From: Proteobacteria bacterium UBA7447
Lineage (GTDB): Bacteria; Pseudomonadota; Gammaproteobacteria; Arenicellales; UBA868
Reading direction: 5' to 3'
Assembly (NCBI GenBank): GCA_002477475.1
Contig: DLPX01000033.1
Coordinates: 1 to 64,000, forward strand
DNA length: 64,000 nucleotides
A program made the position numbers and the translations under genes. Below are positions 54,664 to 63,467 of the stretch, in pieces (position 1 is the first letter of the stretch; each line of letters opens with the position of its first letter). The notes under the pieces were generated by a model. The model was given only the letters and a program-made list of their open reading frames with translations, did not search any database and was not told the DNA's origin.

Positions 54664-55659
54664 TTAACTCACCTTCTTGGCGGTCTTTTTGGCGGCCGAC
54701 TTTTTTGCCTTTTTCTTTGCCGGCAATGAGGTTTTCTTCGCGGTGTTTTTCTTCCCTTGCTTGCTTGCCTTGGCGTCGAGCTGCTCGAGCTTAGCGTCCC
54801 ATTTCATTTTCTTGGCAAACTTCAGCGCCTCTTCGTCGCTCATAAAGACGGTGTGTTCTGGTCCGGGATAAATCTGAGCCTTCACCTCGTCACGGTAACG
54901 GGTGAACACATCTTCCATAATGGGAATCAGATCGGTATAGACCTTGGAGTGACGGGGAGTGTGCTCCTCGTAAAGGTGCATGAGATCGGACGTAATAATG
55001 TGCACACCGTGAGCGCCTAAACCCGCGCCCAGGCTGATCACGGGGACCGGCAACACCTGTGCCAGATACTCGTTTACTTCCTGCGTGGTGACTTCACACA
55101 TGAGTGAGAAGCATCCAGCGTCTACCATCGCCCAGGCATCATCAACCAGCTCGGCCGCGCGGTCTGCTGTCTTCCCTTGCGCAAAAAAACCGCCCAACTG
55201 GGGCATGCGCATCGGCGTAATGCCGATATGTCCCTGCACAGGGATCCCGGCCCGGTTAATAGCCTCAATGTTGCGGGCGTGATACTGGTTACCTTCGCAT
55301 TTCATTACTTCAGCATTGGCCTCGTGCACAAAGCGGCCTGCATTCTCAACCGCCTGCTCTGGTGAAACATGAAAGCTCCAATAGGGCATATCCACCATCC
55401 GCAGACCATAGTTACTGCCGCGATCAATCGCCTTGGACATCATCATGACTTCATCAAAAGTGACCGTCACGGTGCTCTTGTGTCCAAACAGAATCATCCC
55501 GCCGGTATCCGACACGCAAAGGATGTCGATCCCCAGCCTGTCCGCAATGACCGCACTGCGGTAGTCATAAATTGCCATCTGCACGATCTGCTCACCTTCG
55601 CGTGCCTTGCGGCGAAGTTGATTGATCGTGACCTTCCTCCGGGGCTTCTCTTCAGCCAT
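54664..55659 (-). CDS. PanB-like ketopantoate hydroxymethyltransferase homologue with lysine-rich C-terminal tail
   Basis: 331 residues against about 264 for PanB. The TIM-barrel core matches PanB: IYDYRSAVIADRLGIDILCVSDTGGM, the Asp of LRMVDMPYWSF, the Glu of VMKCEGNQYHARNI, PVQGHIGITPM and Glu in SLMCEV. The metal Asp is kept, but PanB's GDSLGM is SDTGGM. About 50 residues at the C-terminus form a basic, histone-H1-like tail (TAKKTSLPAKKKAKKSAAKK and similar). PanB adds a hydroxymethyl group from methylene-THF to ketoisovalerate. No panC is adjacent and the neighbours are catabolic, so a different 2-oxoacid substrate is likely. Start ATG at 55659 after AAGGAG. Confidence 0.8.
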   Translation of the reverse strand: MAEEKPRRKVTINQLRRKAREGEQIVQMAIYDYRSAVIADRLGIDILCVSDTGGMILFGHKSTVTVTFDEVMMMSKAIDRGSNYGLRMVDMPYWSFHVSPEQAVENAGRFVHEANAEVMKCEGNQYHARNIEAINRAGIPVQGHIGITPMRMPQLGGFFAQGKTADRAAELVDDAWAMVDAGCFSLMCEVTTQEVNEYLAQVLPVPVISLGAGLGAHGVHIITSDLMHLYEEHTPRHSKVYTDLIPIMEDVFTRYRDEVKAQIYPGPEHTVFMSDEEALKFAKKMKWDAKLEQLDAKASKQGKKNTAKKTSLPAKKKAKKSAAKKTAKKVS

Positions 55660-55880
55660 GAATTCTCTCCTTGTGGTTTCTCAGTTTACGTCTCTGTTGG
55701 CAACAGGCTGACACTTAAATCAGCGGACTGTTCAACAGATCACGGGGAAATTAGTTACTCAGTCATAGTAGACATGGGGTCATCACATCCGTCAAAAGCA
55801 TTGCCTTATCGTCCGATAGGAATCGGCTTGTGGGGCAAAGGCAGGGATAAAGCAGCCGGGCGTTGTCAACTTCAGTAGCA

Positions 55881-56921
55881 TCAGGCCGAAGACATCGGGT
55901 TCAGTTGTGGATCCCACCCGCCCAAGACGGACTTTTTTTCAGGGTCAAAAAAGGGTCTTGGCCGGAGTGTGATGTCCTCAAAACAGCCCAGCGGGTCGAC
56001 CAGAGATACCATTGTTTCAATCGGTCCAGGGACAACGTAGCCTAATCCCAAAACGGACCCTGCCAGGGCGCTGAAACACGCAGAGGTCGCCAGCAGTTCG
56101 CCCTGTCTAAGGTTTACCGTTGCGTCGGGTGGTCTCTGCCACAAAACCGGTTTTTGCTTCGCCGTTGCGGAAAAGCACACGAGTGACATCGAATCTCCGG
56201 GGCCTTCAACAGTGCTATCAACAAAATGGCTCATTCCCAGTTCTTTTGCCGTCGCCCCTACTGAAAATTCGTTGCAAAAAAGTGAAAACCCCGCTTCGAT
56301 TCTCAGTACATCTGCTGTCGCAAATCCGGCGACCTCAATAGTTTGGGACAACGCCTCCCAAAGATGCTGACCGTCATCGACATGCACCACCAACTCGAAG
56401 CCGCGCTCTCCCGTGTAACCCAACCTGCCGATGCGGGCCGGCACACCATGAATGTTGACGTCGCAAAACGAGAAGTAACCGAGTCGCTCAAGACTGCGCT
56501 CGTCGCAAGCGGGCAATATCCGGGCCAGCGACAGTGGGCCCTGAACGGCGAATATCGCGGTACAAGCCGAGATGTCTTCCACCCTTGCTCGGTAAGTCGA
56601 CTGGGCCGCGAGACTTTTCACATCAGCCGCTTCTCCGGTCATGACCTCGAAAACCTGATCGTCGACCTTCCAAACAGTCAAGTCACTGCGCACACGATGT
56701 TCTGGATCTGCATGAACACAGTAGCGGATCCCACCCACTGACATATTTGAGAGATCCCGCTGAACATAGTCACTGATCAAAGCCGCTGAACCGGCGCCAC
56801 TGGCCCGAACAACCGACATAAATGAAAAATCAAACAAGGCAACGCCCTGTCGGCATCGCTCTGCCTCGCGTTCCGGGCACACTGCCTGGCGACGCCACGT
56901 TTCAAGAGTGAAACCCGTCAT
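55881..56921 (-). CDS. GcvT-family folate-dependent methyltransferase-like protein (copy 3)
   Basis: 346-residue GcvT-fold protein with CRQGVALFDFSFMSVVRASGAG, IFAVQGPLSLA, RIGRLGYTGERGFELVVHVDDG and VLRIEAGFSLFCNEFSVG. The C-terminal domain is shorter and more divergent than in the other two copies. Its start (ATG 56921) overlaps the TauE/SafE stop by 4 bases, so the two are translationally coupled. A methylated sulfur or amine substrate is inferred. The PanB-like gene follows 222 bp downstream on the same strand. Confidence 0.82.
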   Translation of the reverse strand: MTGFTLETWRRQAVCPEREAERCRQGVALFDFSFMSVVRASGAGSAALISDYVQRDLSNMSVGGIRYCVHADPEHRVRSDLTVWKVDDQVFEVMTGEAADVKSLAAQSTYRARVEDISACTAIFAVQGPLSLARILPACDERSLERLGYFSFCDVNIHGVPARIGRLGYTGERGFELVVHVDDGQHLWEALSQTIEVAGFATADVLRIEAGFSLFCNEFSVGATAKELGMSHFVDSTVEGPGDSMSLVCFSATAKQKPVLWQRPPDATVNLRQGELLATSACFSALAGSVLGLGYVVPGPIETMVSLVDPLGCFEDITLRPRPFFDPEKKSVLGGWDPQLNPMSSA

Positions 56922-57682
56922 GCCTGCAAAAAAACGACGCTCGCCACACGTACCAGCATGGCGCCGCCTGTGACAAGTAGCGCCACAGCGATGATGCGTT
57001 TGAGCGTGTCGCGAGATACCTGATGCGCCACACGCGCGCCCATCACAACCCCGAAAACCAGGATTACTGACAGGCCCAGTCCAAGAGCAAAGTCCACATG
57101 ACCGAACGTGAGGTTCCCACCGGTTGCGAGAATCGCGATCGGAATCTGAATGATCTGGCTAAGCCCTACCGCCATTAACGCCGGCACCTTCAGCCACATC
57201 AGCAGCGGCACCAGTACGAGAGGCCCGCCTGTGCCGGTAATCGCGGAGGCAAAACCGACGAACAGTCCAATACCCATCAACACGGGCGCCTTGAGGTCAC
57301 GTCGCTCAGCATCCTCCTGTCGTGTCGGTCTCAACGCCTGAAGCCCCGATATGAATACCAGAAAGCCAATCACCGTCTCAAGCGTAATGCCGGGTGTCGA
57401 CCATGCTGTCATGGCGCCGAGGTACCCGCCAGGCATTCCCCCCAGGCATAGCCAGACGCCTTTACTCCAGTTTACCGAGCCGCGGCGCGCATACTCAAAA
57501 GCGCCAACGATGCCGGTAAACAGGTAGGAGAACATCGCGGTGGCGATTGCCACATGAATGCTGATGCCGAGCACGTAAGTCAGCATCGGCACAAGGAGCA
57601 CGCCGCCAATGCCAATCGCACCGATCAGCACCCCAACCACTACCGCTACTCCCCCTGCAAATAAAAGCATCCCCATAGTCAC
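56918..57682 (-). CDS. TauE/SafE family anion (sulfite/organosulfonate) exporter
   Basis: 254-residue integral membrane protein with about seven to eight hydrophobic segments and the family repeats GVLIGAIGIGGVLLVPML and GFASAITGTGGPLVLVPLLMW. Members export sulfite, sulfoacetate or related anions released from organosulfur catabolism. Its overlap with a GcvT-family demethylase and its divergence from a LysR regulator suggest a small regulated transporter-demethylase unit. Confidence 0.87.
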   Translation of the reverse strand: MTMGMLLFAGGVAVVVGVLIGAIGIGGVLLVPMLTYVLGISIHVAIATAMFSYLFTGIVGAFEYARRGSVNWSKGVWLCLGGMPGGYLGAMTAWSTPGITLETVIGFLVFISGLQALRPTRQEDAERRDLKAPVLMGIGLFVGFASAITGTGGPLVLVPLLMWLKVPALMAVGLSQIIQIPIAILATGGNLTFGHVDFALGLGLSVILVFGVVMGARVAHQVSRDTLKRIIAVALLVTGGAMLVRVASVVFLQA

Positions 57683-57852
57683 GACCTACTGGCTCCTCCC
57701 AAAACACCTGCTTGATACTCGCCCCATCTTGAAGACTTCCAAATAAAGCGACAAGTCGTTGGCCCGTATTTTTTGCCGAGTCTGCCCACTCAAGAAAGCG
57801 ATTTCGAGGAAAAATCCACAAGAAATACGTGGTTGCCAAGCCAAATTAAGAT

Positions 57853-57868
57853 AGGTAAATATTTACCT
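57853..57868. promoter_or_regulatory. Perfect 16-bp palindrome in the tauE/lysR divergent promoter
   Basis: AGGTAAATATTTACCT lies 89 bp before the LysR start codon in the 274-bp spacer. AT-rich dyads of this kind are normal LysR operators, and it probably mediates autoregulation and control of the divergent tauE-gcvT operon. Confidence 0.6.
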
Positions 57869-57956
57869 TATTACAAAATTAATTGTCTGTATCTATCAGA
57901 AGATTTGACCCGGTCCCGAATCTTCAGCTGCTCGGGACCGAGTAACGGAGGAAGTT

Positions 57957-58904
57957 ATGTTTTTAAGGCAGTTTGAATACCTGATCGCACTAGAGCAGGA
58001 AGGGCACTTCGGCCGAGCGGCTGAGCGTTGCCACGTATCCCAACCCAGCCTCTCCAGCGCTCTGCAACAACTCGAGGCAGAACTCGACGTGCCTATTATT
58101 CTTCGTCACCAGCGCTACCAGGGCTTCACTCCCGAGGGAGAACGCGTGGTCAGTTGGGCAAAACGGCTGCTTGCGGACCGCAAGAGCATGCTGGAGGAAC
58201 TCGCGATTATGCGACGTAACCTCAATGGCCGGATCCGGGTTGGGGCAATGCCAACGAGCTCTCCAGTCCTGCCGCGAATCAATCAGCTTTTTTCAGACTT
58301 GTATCCATCAGTGGAAGTTGACATTCAATTCCTGGGCTCTGACAAACTCATCAACGAGCTCCGCAACTTCGAACTTGATGTGGGCATCACCTATCTCGAA
58401 GGCACGTCTTTAAAAAAACTGAATACGATGGCACTCTATGAAGAGCAACTCAGTCTGATGATTCCTGAGAGCATGATCCCAGCAAAACAGAAAAGTATCA
58501 GCTGGGCACAAGCCGCGGAGCTGCGTCTGGGTTTGTTATCTCCCACCATGAGAGAACGGGAGGTGATGGATGAAGCGTTTGAAAGCGTTGGTTGTAGTCC
58601 AGCTCCAAAGCTGGAATGCAATTCGATTTTCCAGCTTGCGTTTCATGTGATGCAAGGCGATATCGCCACCATTGTTCCCAACGGCTTTAGCCGGGCCAAC
58701 GACGCCTTTCCGGGAACCCGGGAAATTGAACTGACGGATCCTGTTGTCAGTAAGCCCGTCGGCCTGATTTGGGAAAAAGTGGTGCCCCCACTTCCCATGG
58801 CACAGGCTATGGCCGATCTGCTTTCAGAATTTGGAGAAGAAATCCGGGCGACTCTTGATGATTCGATAGAGCAAAAAGTCGCTCAGCGAAAGCAGGTTGC
58901 CTAA
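57957..58904 (+). CDS. LysR-family transcriptional regulator
   Basis: 315 residues. The N-terminal HTH (LRQFEYLIALEQEGHFGRAAERCHVSQPSLSSALQQLEAELDVPII) is intact, with a periplasmic-binding-protein-like effector domain from about residue 90 to 300 (RIRVGAMPTSSPVLPRINQLF, and others). It starts at ATG 57957 after GGAGGAAG. It is divergent from tauE-gcvT with a 16-bp palindrome between, so it very likely regulates that unit. Confidence 0.92.
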   Translation: MFLRQFEYLIALEQEGHFGRAAERCHVSQPSLSSALQQLEAELDVPIILRHQRYQGFTPEGERVVSWAKRLLADRKSMLEELAIMRRNLNGRIRVGAMPTSSPVLPRINQLFSDLYPSVEVDIQFLGSDKLINELRNFELDVGITYLEGTSLKKLNTMALYEEQLSLMIPESMIPAKQKSISWAQAAELRLGLLSPTMREREVMDEAFESVGCSPAPKLECNSIFQLAFHVMQGDIATIVPNGFSRANDAFPGTREIELTDPVVSKPVGLIWEKVVPPLPMAQAMADLLSEFGEEIRATLDDSIEQKVAQRKQVA

Positions 58905-58918
58905 CAAACCCCCGTGGG

Positions 58919-61516
58919 CTACCCGGTTCCCACAAGATGATTTCCCACAGTCGCGCTCGCTGTGCATCGTCTGCGGTACCAGAACACACAGATCCCAAGC
59001 ACGCCCACCTGTAGTGGACCGGCAAGCAGGTTCAAGAACGTCAACCGTTTGCCGAGGCGATCCACTTCGGCGCGAATGCTGTGCCTGACGACGCGAAGTT
59101 CTCGCCTAGCAGATAGCAGCGCGCTTTCAAATTCCTTGAGTTTCGCGGTGACAGATTCGGGCAGGTCTTCATAACTGATGTCCCCGACACCCTGGGTAGC
59201 CAAAGTGATCTGCTGTTCAAGCTCGCCGACCTGCTGCGCCAGCGCTGCCTCCCGCTCCTGCGCCTTGGCTTGCGCCGCTTGAAATAGATCAGCGACCCGA
59301 GAAAAAGGCCGATGCAACTGTCCTCGCGAGCGAATCGCAAGTAACTGGTCATCACCCGTCGCAAACTCCAACATATTCAACATAAAGGCGAGATTGTCGT
59401 TCAGGGGTCTGACTACCGTATCCTGGCCCAGACTCGTCTTTTGAAGCGAAAATGGATCAAAAAGCCAATCCACATCTGCAATGGCAAAAACCAGTGGCAT
59501 GCCGACAGCGTTTGGCCGATGAGCAGCTGCGGTAGAGAAATCAGGTGCCGAACCAAAAGCACTCTTGAGAGGGCCTTGGACTGTTGCTGCAAGGACTCTC
59601 TTCTTTGACTGGCTCGCAAAAGACATGGAGAGATCACGCGGCGTTAAACGATCAAAATCCCCTCGTAACGCACTGCCTGCGTTGTCGGTTGTGGTAACCA
59701 GTGCCCTGGCGCCACCCTCGAGACGAAACGCACCCGGCTCGACGAGCAGAACTTCATTCAGGTTCGCAGTCGTCGCATGATCGGCGGAAAGATCTGAGGC
59801 GGTGATTCTCATCCAGTACGGATAGGTGAGCCGCCCCTGATCCCCGTCACTGACAATAGAGGCGAGTTGTGCGTCACCCACCACGGCAGCACCCTCATAA
59901 ACAATGCCATAGCGGGCAAGAAGATCCGAAATATCATTGATCTCCTCAGAAGGGCTCGGGTTAGTGACGTTGTTCGCCCGTTTAACCCGACTGAAAGGAT
60001 CTATCATTACGATCAAGCTGCCTCCCGCCATGACGAACTGATCGATGCTATAGAGCATATCCTCATGCAGGATATCAGCCCCCATCAAGATAACAACATC
60101 AATGCCGGCCGGAAGCTCTGTTTTGAAAAACGGCACCACCGCAACGTCATAAGCCCGCTTCAACTCGGACATAAAAGACAGGCCCTCGCGCTCCGCCAGC
60201 GCTGCAGAGGAAGGCAGCAGAGGGCTGACAATGGCGACCTTTGGTGTCGACTGGCGGCTTAATCCGTTTAGCGCTTGAACCAAATCATATTCCAGCAGGC
60301 TTTCACGACGAATATCGAGATAGGGCATCCGTCCGACTCTGCCACCCTGCTCTACCGTCAGCCCAAGGAAAAAATGATCGCCGGATGACATGGGTACCTT
60401 GTGGATGTTCTGCGACAGCGCCTGGAGCTCGGACTCTGAGTCGGGCTCTGGATTCACGAGGGTCCAGTCGAGTCCCGCCACTTTTGCCATTTCCCTGATC
60501 AGACTCTGGGTCCTTCGGGCATGGGATTTGATGGAAGCCGGGATAGTGTCCTCCGTCGCGCTCCAATACAGGGTCAGAGTCGTATCTTCAGGAAGGCGCT
60601 CCAACACTTCACGTGTCCCCGCGTGCAGCGTAAATTCGCGTGCTTCGGTCAGATCAATTTGCCCCGGAAGCCGCTCCGACAGTGGGATCCCAAAGAGCCA
60701 CAACAGCATCACGACTGCAAATGCGCCGAGTCGATCTGGCCTCAGTAACCCTTTGAGTCCCCCATGGCGGCGCTCCCCCATGACCCAATGGGCCATCAGC
60801 AAAGACCCGCCGATGGTAAGTAAAAAATAGATCAGCGCCTGGGCCGGAATCAGTCCTTGGCCCAACACCTGACTCCATTTTAGAGGGCTGTAAACCACCA
60901 ATGATTCCCACGCCCACTGGGGCAACAGGTCGCTCACGAGCCTGCCGAATACATCCCAGCCACAGAGCATCAGGACAAAAAGTGCGCCCGCACCGGTCAC
61001 AAAAGCACCCACCGGTTCGCGCACGAAGCTCCCGGCAAAAAGTGTTACAGCAAAGCTTGCACCGAGAAACAACGCGGCCGCAAGATACCCCGCCAGAATC
61101 ACACCCTTGTCCGGCTCTCCGAGATAAGTCAGTGTGAGAACAAAGGGCAGCGTCATCAACAGGGTCAACAGAAGCAGTATCCATCCGGCCAAAAATTTTC
61201 CCAAGACCACCGCTGTCGGACTCACCGGAAGAGAATACAGAAGTTCGATCTCCCGACTCGAGTGGCTATCGGTCCAGGCCGCCATCGACAGTGCCGGCAC
61301 CAGTACTAAAGAGACCCAGGGAAGAAAAACCAGCATCAACCGAAGCGTTGCTTCATCCGAGCCGTAAAAGTTGGCGACCAAAAATATGAAAGCATTGAGT
61401 GCCAGCAGAAATGCTGCCTGAAAGAGATAGGTGAGCGGCGCAAAGAACAACAAACGCAACTCATGACGAAGCACAGCACTGACGCCCAAAAACGGATGGC
61501 CACTTAATCTTTTCAT
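58919..61516 (-). CDS. ABC-2 permease fused to Gldg-type periplasmic domain
   Basis: 865 residues. The N-terminal about 250 residues form an ABC-2 permease with several hydrophobic spans (LTYLFQAAFLLALNAFIFLV and others), then a membrane helix near 265-285 (LGAFAVVMLLWLFGIPL). About 290-830 is a large Gldg/IFT52-like periplasmic region including a coiled coil (EREAALAQQVGELEQQITLA), and a final helix lies near 840-855. In gliding bacteria GldF and GldG are separate; here permease and Gldg domain are one chain. With the ATPase at 61538 it forms a complete exporter of unknown substrate. Confidence 0.84.
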   Translation of the reverse strand: MKRLSGHPFLGVSAVLRHELRLLFFAPLTYLFQAAFLLALNAFIFLVANFYGSDEATLRLMLVFLPWVSLVLVPALSMAAWTDSHSSREIELLYSLPVSPTAVVLGKFLAGWILLLLTLLMTLPFVLTLTYLGEPDKGVILAGYLAAALFLGASFAVTLFAGSFVREPVGAFVTGAGALFVLMLCGWDVFGRLVSDLLPQWAWESLVVYSPLKWSQVLGQGLIPAQALIYFLLTIGGSLLMAHWVMGERRHGGLKGLLRPDRLGAFAVVMLLWLFGIPLSERLPGQIDLTEAREFTLHAGTREVLERLPEDTTLTLYWSATEDTIPASIKSHARRTQSLIREMAKVAGLDWTLVNPEPDSESELQALSQNIHKVPMSSGDHFFLGLTVEQGGRVGRMPYLDIRRESLLEYDLVQALNGLSRQSTPKVAIVSPLLPSSAALAEREGLSFMSELKRAYDVAVVPFFKTELPAGIDVVILMGADILHEDMLYSIDQFVMAGGSLIVMIDPFSRVKRANNVTNPSPSEEINDISDLLARYGIVYEGAAVVGDAQLASIVSDGDQGRLTYPYWMRITASDLSADHATTANLNEVLLVEPGAFRLEGGARALVTTTDNAGSALRGDFDRLTPRDLSMSFASQSKKRVLAATVQGPLKSAFGSAPDFSTAAAHRPNAVGMPLVFAIADVDWLFDPFSLQKTSLGQDTVVRPLNDNLAFMLNMLEFATGDDQLLAIRSRGQLHRPFSRVADLFQAAQAKAQEREAALAQQVGELEQQITLATQGVGDISYEDLPESVTAKLKEFESALLSARRELRVVRHSIRAEVDRLGKRLTFLNLLAGPLQVGVLGICVFWYRRRCTASATVGNHLVGTG

Positions 61517-61537
61517 AACGATAGACGCTGGCCCTTG

Positions 61538-62248
61538 CTAAGCATCAAGGGTGAGCTGTCTGAATCGCGAAGCAAGCCGCCCGGAGGCATCAACGAGCTG
61601 ATCAATCTTGGCGTCCTCGACTATGGTGCCACGGCTGATCACTACTGCGCGGTCGCAGAGTTCTTCCGCCTCTTCCAGAATATGTGTTGACAGAATAATC
61701 GTCCGTCCTACTTTCATCTCCCTCACGAGCGCCCTGACCAACTCTTTCTGGTTCGGGTCCAGTCCGTCAGTCGGCTCGTCGAGCACCAGCACTTGGGGCT
61801 CATGCAAAATGGCTTGAGCCAGCCAAGCGCGCTGGCGCCATCCCTTGGAAAGCTCCGCCATAGGCCGATCGAGCGCTTCACCGAGATTAACGCGTTGGCA
61901 GGTCCGGTCTATCGCGCTTCGTAAGTCTTTTTTTGACAAACCTCTGGCTTCGCCACAGAAAGTGAGAAATTCGTTCACCGTCAGTCGGCCGAAGCCGCTG
62001 GGCGCCTCAGGAAGATATCCCAACTGTCTCTGAGCTTCGTGTCTTGCAGTGGCGATATCGCGCCCGCAGACACGAACTCGCCCCTGATCCGGGATGAGGT
62101 ATCCACAGATCATGCGCATCGTCGTCGTTTTACCTGCGCCATTTGGGCCCAAAAAGCCCACTACCGAGTCTGCCTCAAAGCTCAATGAAACCCGGCTGAC
62201 TGCCGGGACATCATTAAAGGATTTGGAGAGATCTTTAATCTCGAGCAC
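61538..62248 (-). CDS. ABC transporter ATP-binding protein (GldA/CcmA type)
   Basis: 236 residues. Walker A is GPNGAGKTT, the signature is the degenerate ELSKGWRQRAWLAQAIL (K in place of the usual GG), Walker B is VLVLDEPTDGLDPNQ, and the H-loop is STHILEEAEEL. It partners the ABC-2/Gldg fusion encoded 21 bp downstream. The NatA/GldA type drives export. Confidence 0.9.
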   Translation of the reverse strand: MLEIKDLSKSFNDVPAVSRVSLSFEADSVVGFLGPNGAGKTTTMRMICGYLIPDQGRVRVCGRDIATARHEAQRQLGYLPEAPSGFGRLTVNEFLTFCGEARGLSKKDLRSAIDRTCQRVNLGEALDRPMAELSKGWRQRAWLAQAILHEPQVLVLDEPTDGLDPNQKELVRALVREMKVGRTIILSTHILEEAEELCDRAVVISRGTIVEDAKIDQLVDASGRLASRFRQLTLDA

Positions 62249-62308
62249 GTTGACTGCCGGGTAAGCGCTGATGTCGGTAAAGTCTAACCCGACGTATCCG
62301 ACTTACAG

Positions 62309-62518
62309 TCAATAATTGTAGAGAAACCCTGCAGCAATGAATAAACCGACGCTTACCCAAGACACCGCATGCCCGAGGCGCGCAACTGTTGAGAGCACCC
62401 GGCGGCTCTGGACCCCGGCCCTTCTGAGGGCAAAGGGGCCAAGCGTTGCGATGAGTGCCCCGGCAATAGCACCACTAATGATGATTGGACGACTGGCAAG
62501 CGCTTCAAGACCATCCAT
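62309..62518 (-). CDS. Small two-helix membrane protein, unknown
   Basis: About 69 residues from ATG 62518 (MDGLEALASRPIIISGAIAG); a longer in-frame start exists upstream. It has two hydrophobic segments (IIISGAIAGALIATLGPFAL and AVSWVSVGLFIAAGFLYNY) linked by a basic loop (RRAGVQSRR). It lies between the Gldg transporter and the importer ATPase on the same strand. I do not recognise the family. It could be a small accessory subunit. Confidence 0.5.
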   Translation of the reverse strand: MDGLEALASRPIIISGAIAGALIATLGPFALRRAGVQSRRVLSTVARLGHAVSWVSVGLFIAAGFLYNY

Positions 62519-62560
62519 ATTTAACCCACTAACGCAGGAACCCTCCGCACTGCGCATGCC

Positions 62561-63394
62561 CTAACCCATTCGGGAATAGGCCTCCAGGAAATCGGAATTC
62601 GTTCCGGTGCCGCTAAAGCTCTTCATCGCCTCTTCATGAAGAATTTCCATCGCCTGACGTTTATATTCATAGGCCTCAGGCGAGCTCAGCATATCGAGAT
62701 TCCTCGGACGCGGGAGATCAATCTGCAGCACTTCCCGGACAGACGCCGGCTTGTTCGACAGAACGACAATACTATCGGCCAAAATAATAGCCTCTTCCAA
62801 TTCTGAGGTAACAAAGACGTTGGTGCGAGATTCCTGCTCACAAAGGCGCAGATAGAACTCCTGCATCAGTTGCCGCGTCATCGCATCCAAACCACGAAAC
62901 GGTTCGTCCATGATCATTACAACTGGCTGATTAATCAAGGCCCGCGCCAGTTCCGCGCGCCGTTGCATGCCGCCAGACAACTGCAAAGGATACTTGTCCC
63001 GAAACTCTCTGAGTCCAACAGTTTCGATGATCTTGTCTGCGGCTGCTTTCAACTCATTTTTTGGCATATCGCCCCGCAGTTCCGGACCAAACACCACGTT
63101 CTGGTAGGTGGTCAGCCACGGCATCAACGCAGTCTCCTGAAACACAACGAGAGAGTTCTTACTTGGTCCGGTAACCGGTTTCCCATCAAGAGTGATCGTG
63201 CCCTCGTCGGGCAGTTCAAAACCAGCCAACAAGTTCACGATTGTGGATTTACCGCATCCCGAAGGCCCAACAATCGCGGTCAGTTGATTACGCTTAACCG
63301 TCAGACTGAGCTTTTCTACTACGGTCTCACGCTCCCAATCTTCCCCAAAAGCTTTGGAGACGTTGTCCAGGATCATTACATCAGGCTGATTCAC
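62561..63394 (-). CDS. ABC importer ATPase, nitrate/sulfonate/taurine (SsuB/TauB) type
   Basis: 277 residues. Walker A is GPSGCGKST, the Q-loop is in VFQETALMPWLT, the signature is LSGGMQRRAELARALI, Walker B is VMIMDEPFRGLDAMTRQ, with a TSELEEAIILAD H-loop-equivalent in which His is Glu. This is the NrtC/SsuB/TauB family, which energises uptake of aliphatic sulfonates, taurine, nitrate or some pyrimidine compounds. Its permease follows upstream at the right edge. Given TauD and TauE relatives in the window, a sulfonate or sulfonium substrate is plausible. Confidence 0.9.
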   Translation of the reverse strand: MNQPDVMILDNVSKAFGEDWERETVVEKLSLTVKRNQLTAIVGPSGCGKSTIVNLLAGFELPDEGTITLDGKPVTGPSKNSLVVFQETALMPWLTTYQNVVFGPELRGDMPKNELKAAADKIIETVGLREFRDKYPLQLSGGMQRRAELARALINQPVVMIMDEPFRGLDAMTRQLMQEFYLRLCEQESRTNVFVTSELEEAIILADSIVVLSNKPASVREVLQIDLPRPRNLDMLSSPEAYEYKRQAMEILHEEAMKSFSGTGTNSDFLEAYSRMG

Positions 63395-63467
63395 TTTTTG
63401 TCTCCTTTTGCATTTTGCTCACCACTACTGTGACTCCTACTCACGAATGTTTTCTTCGGAAGCCACA

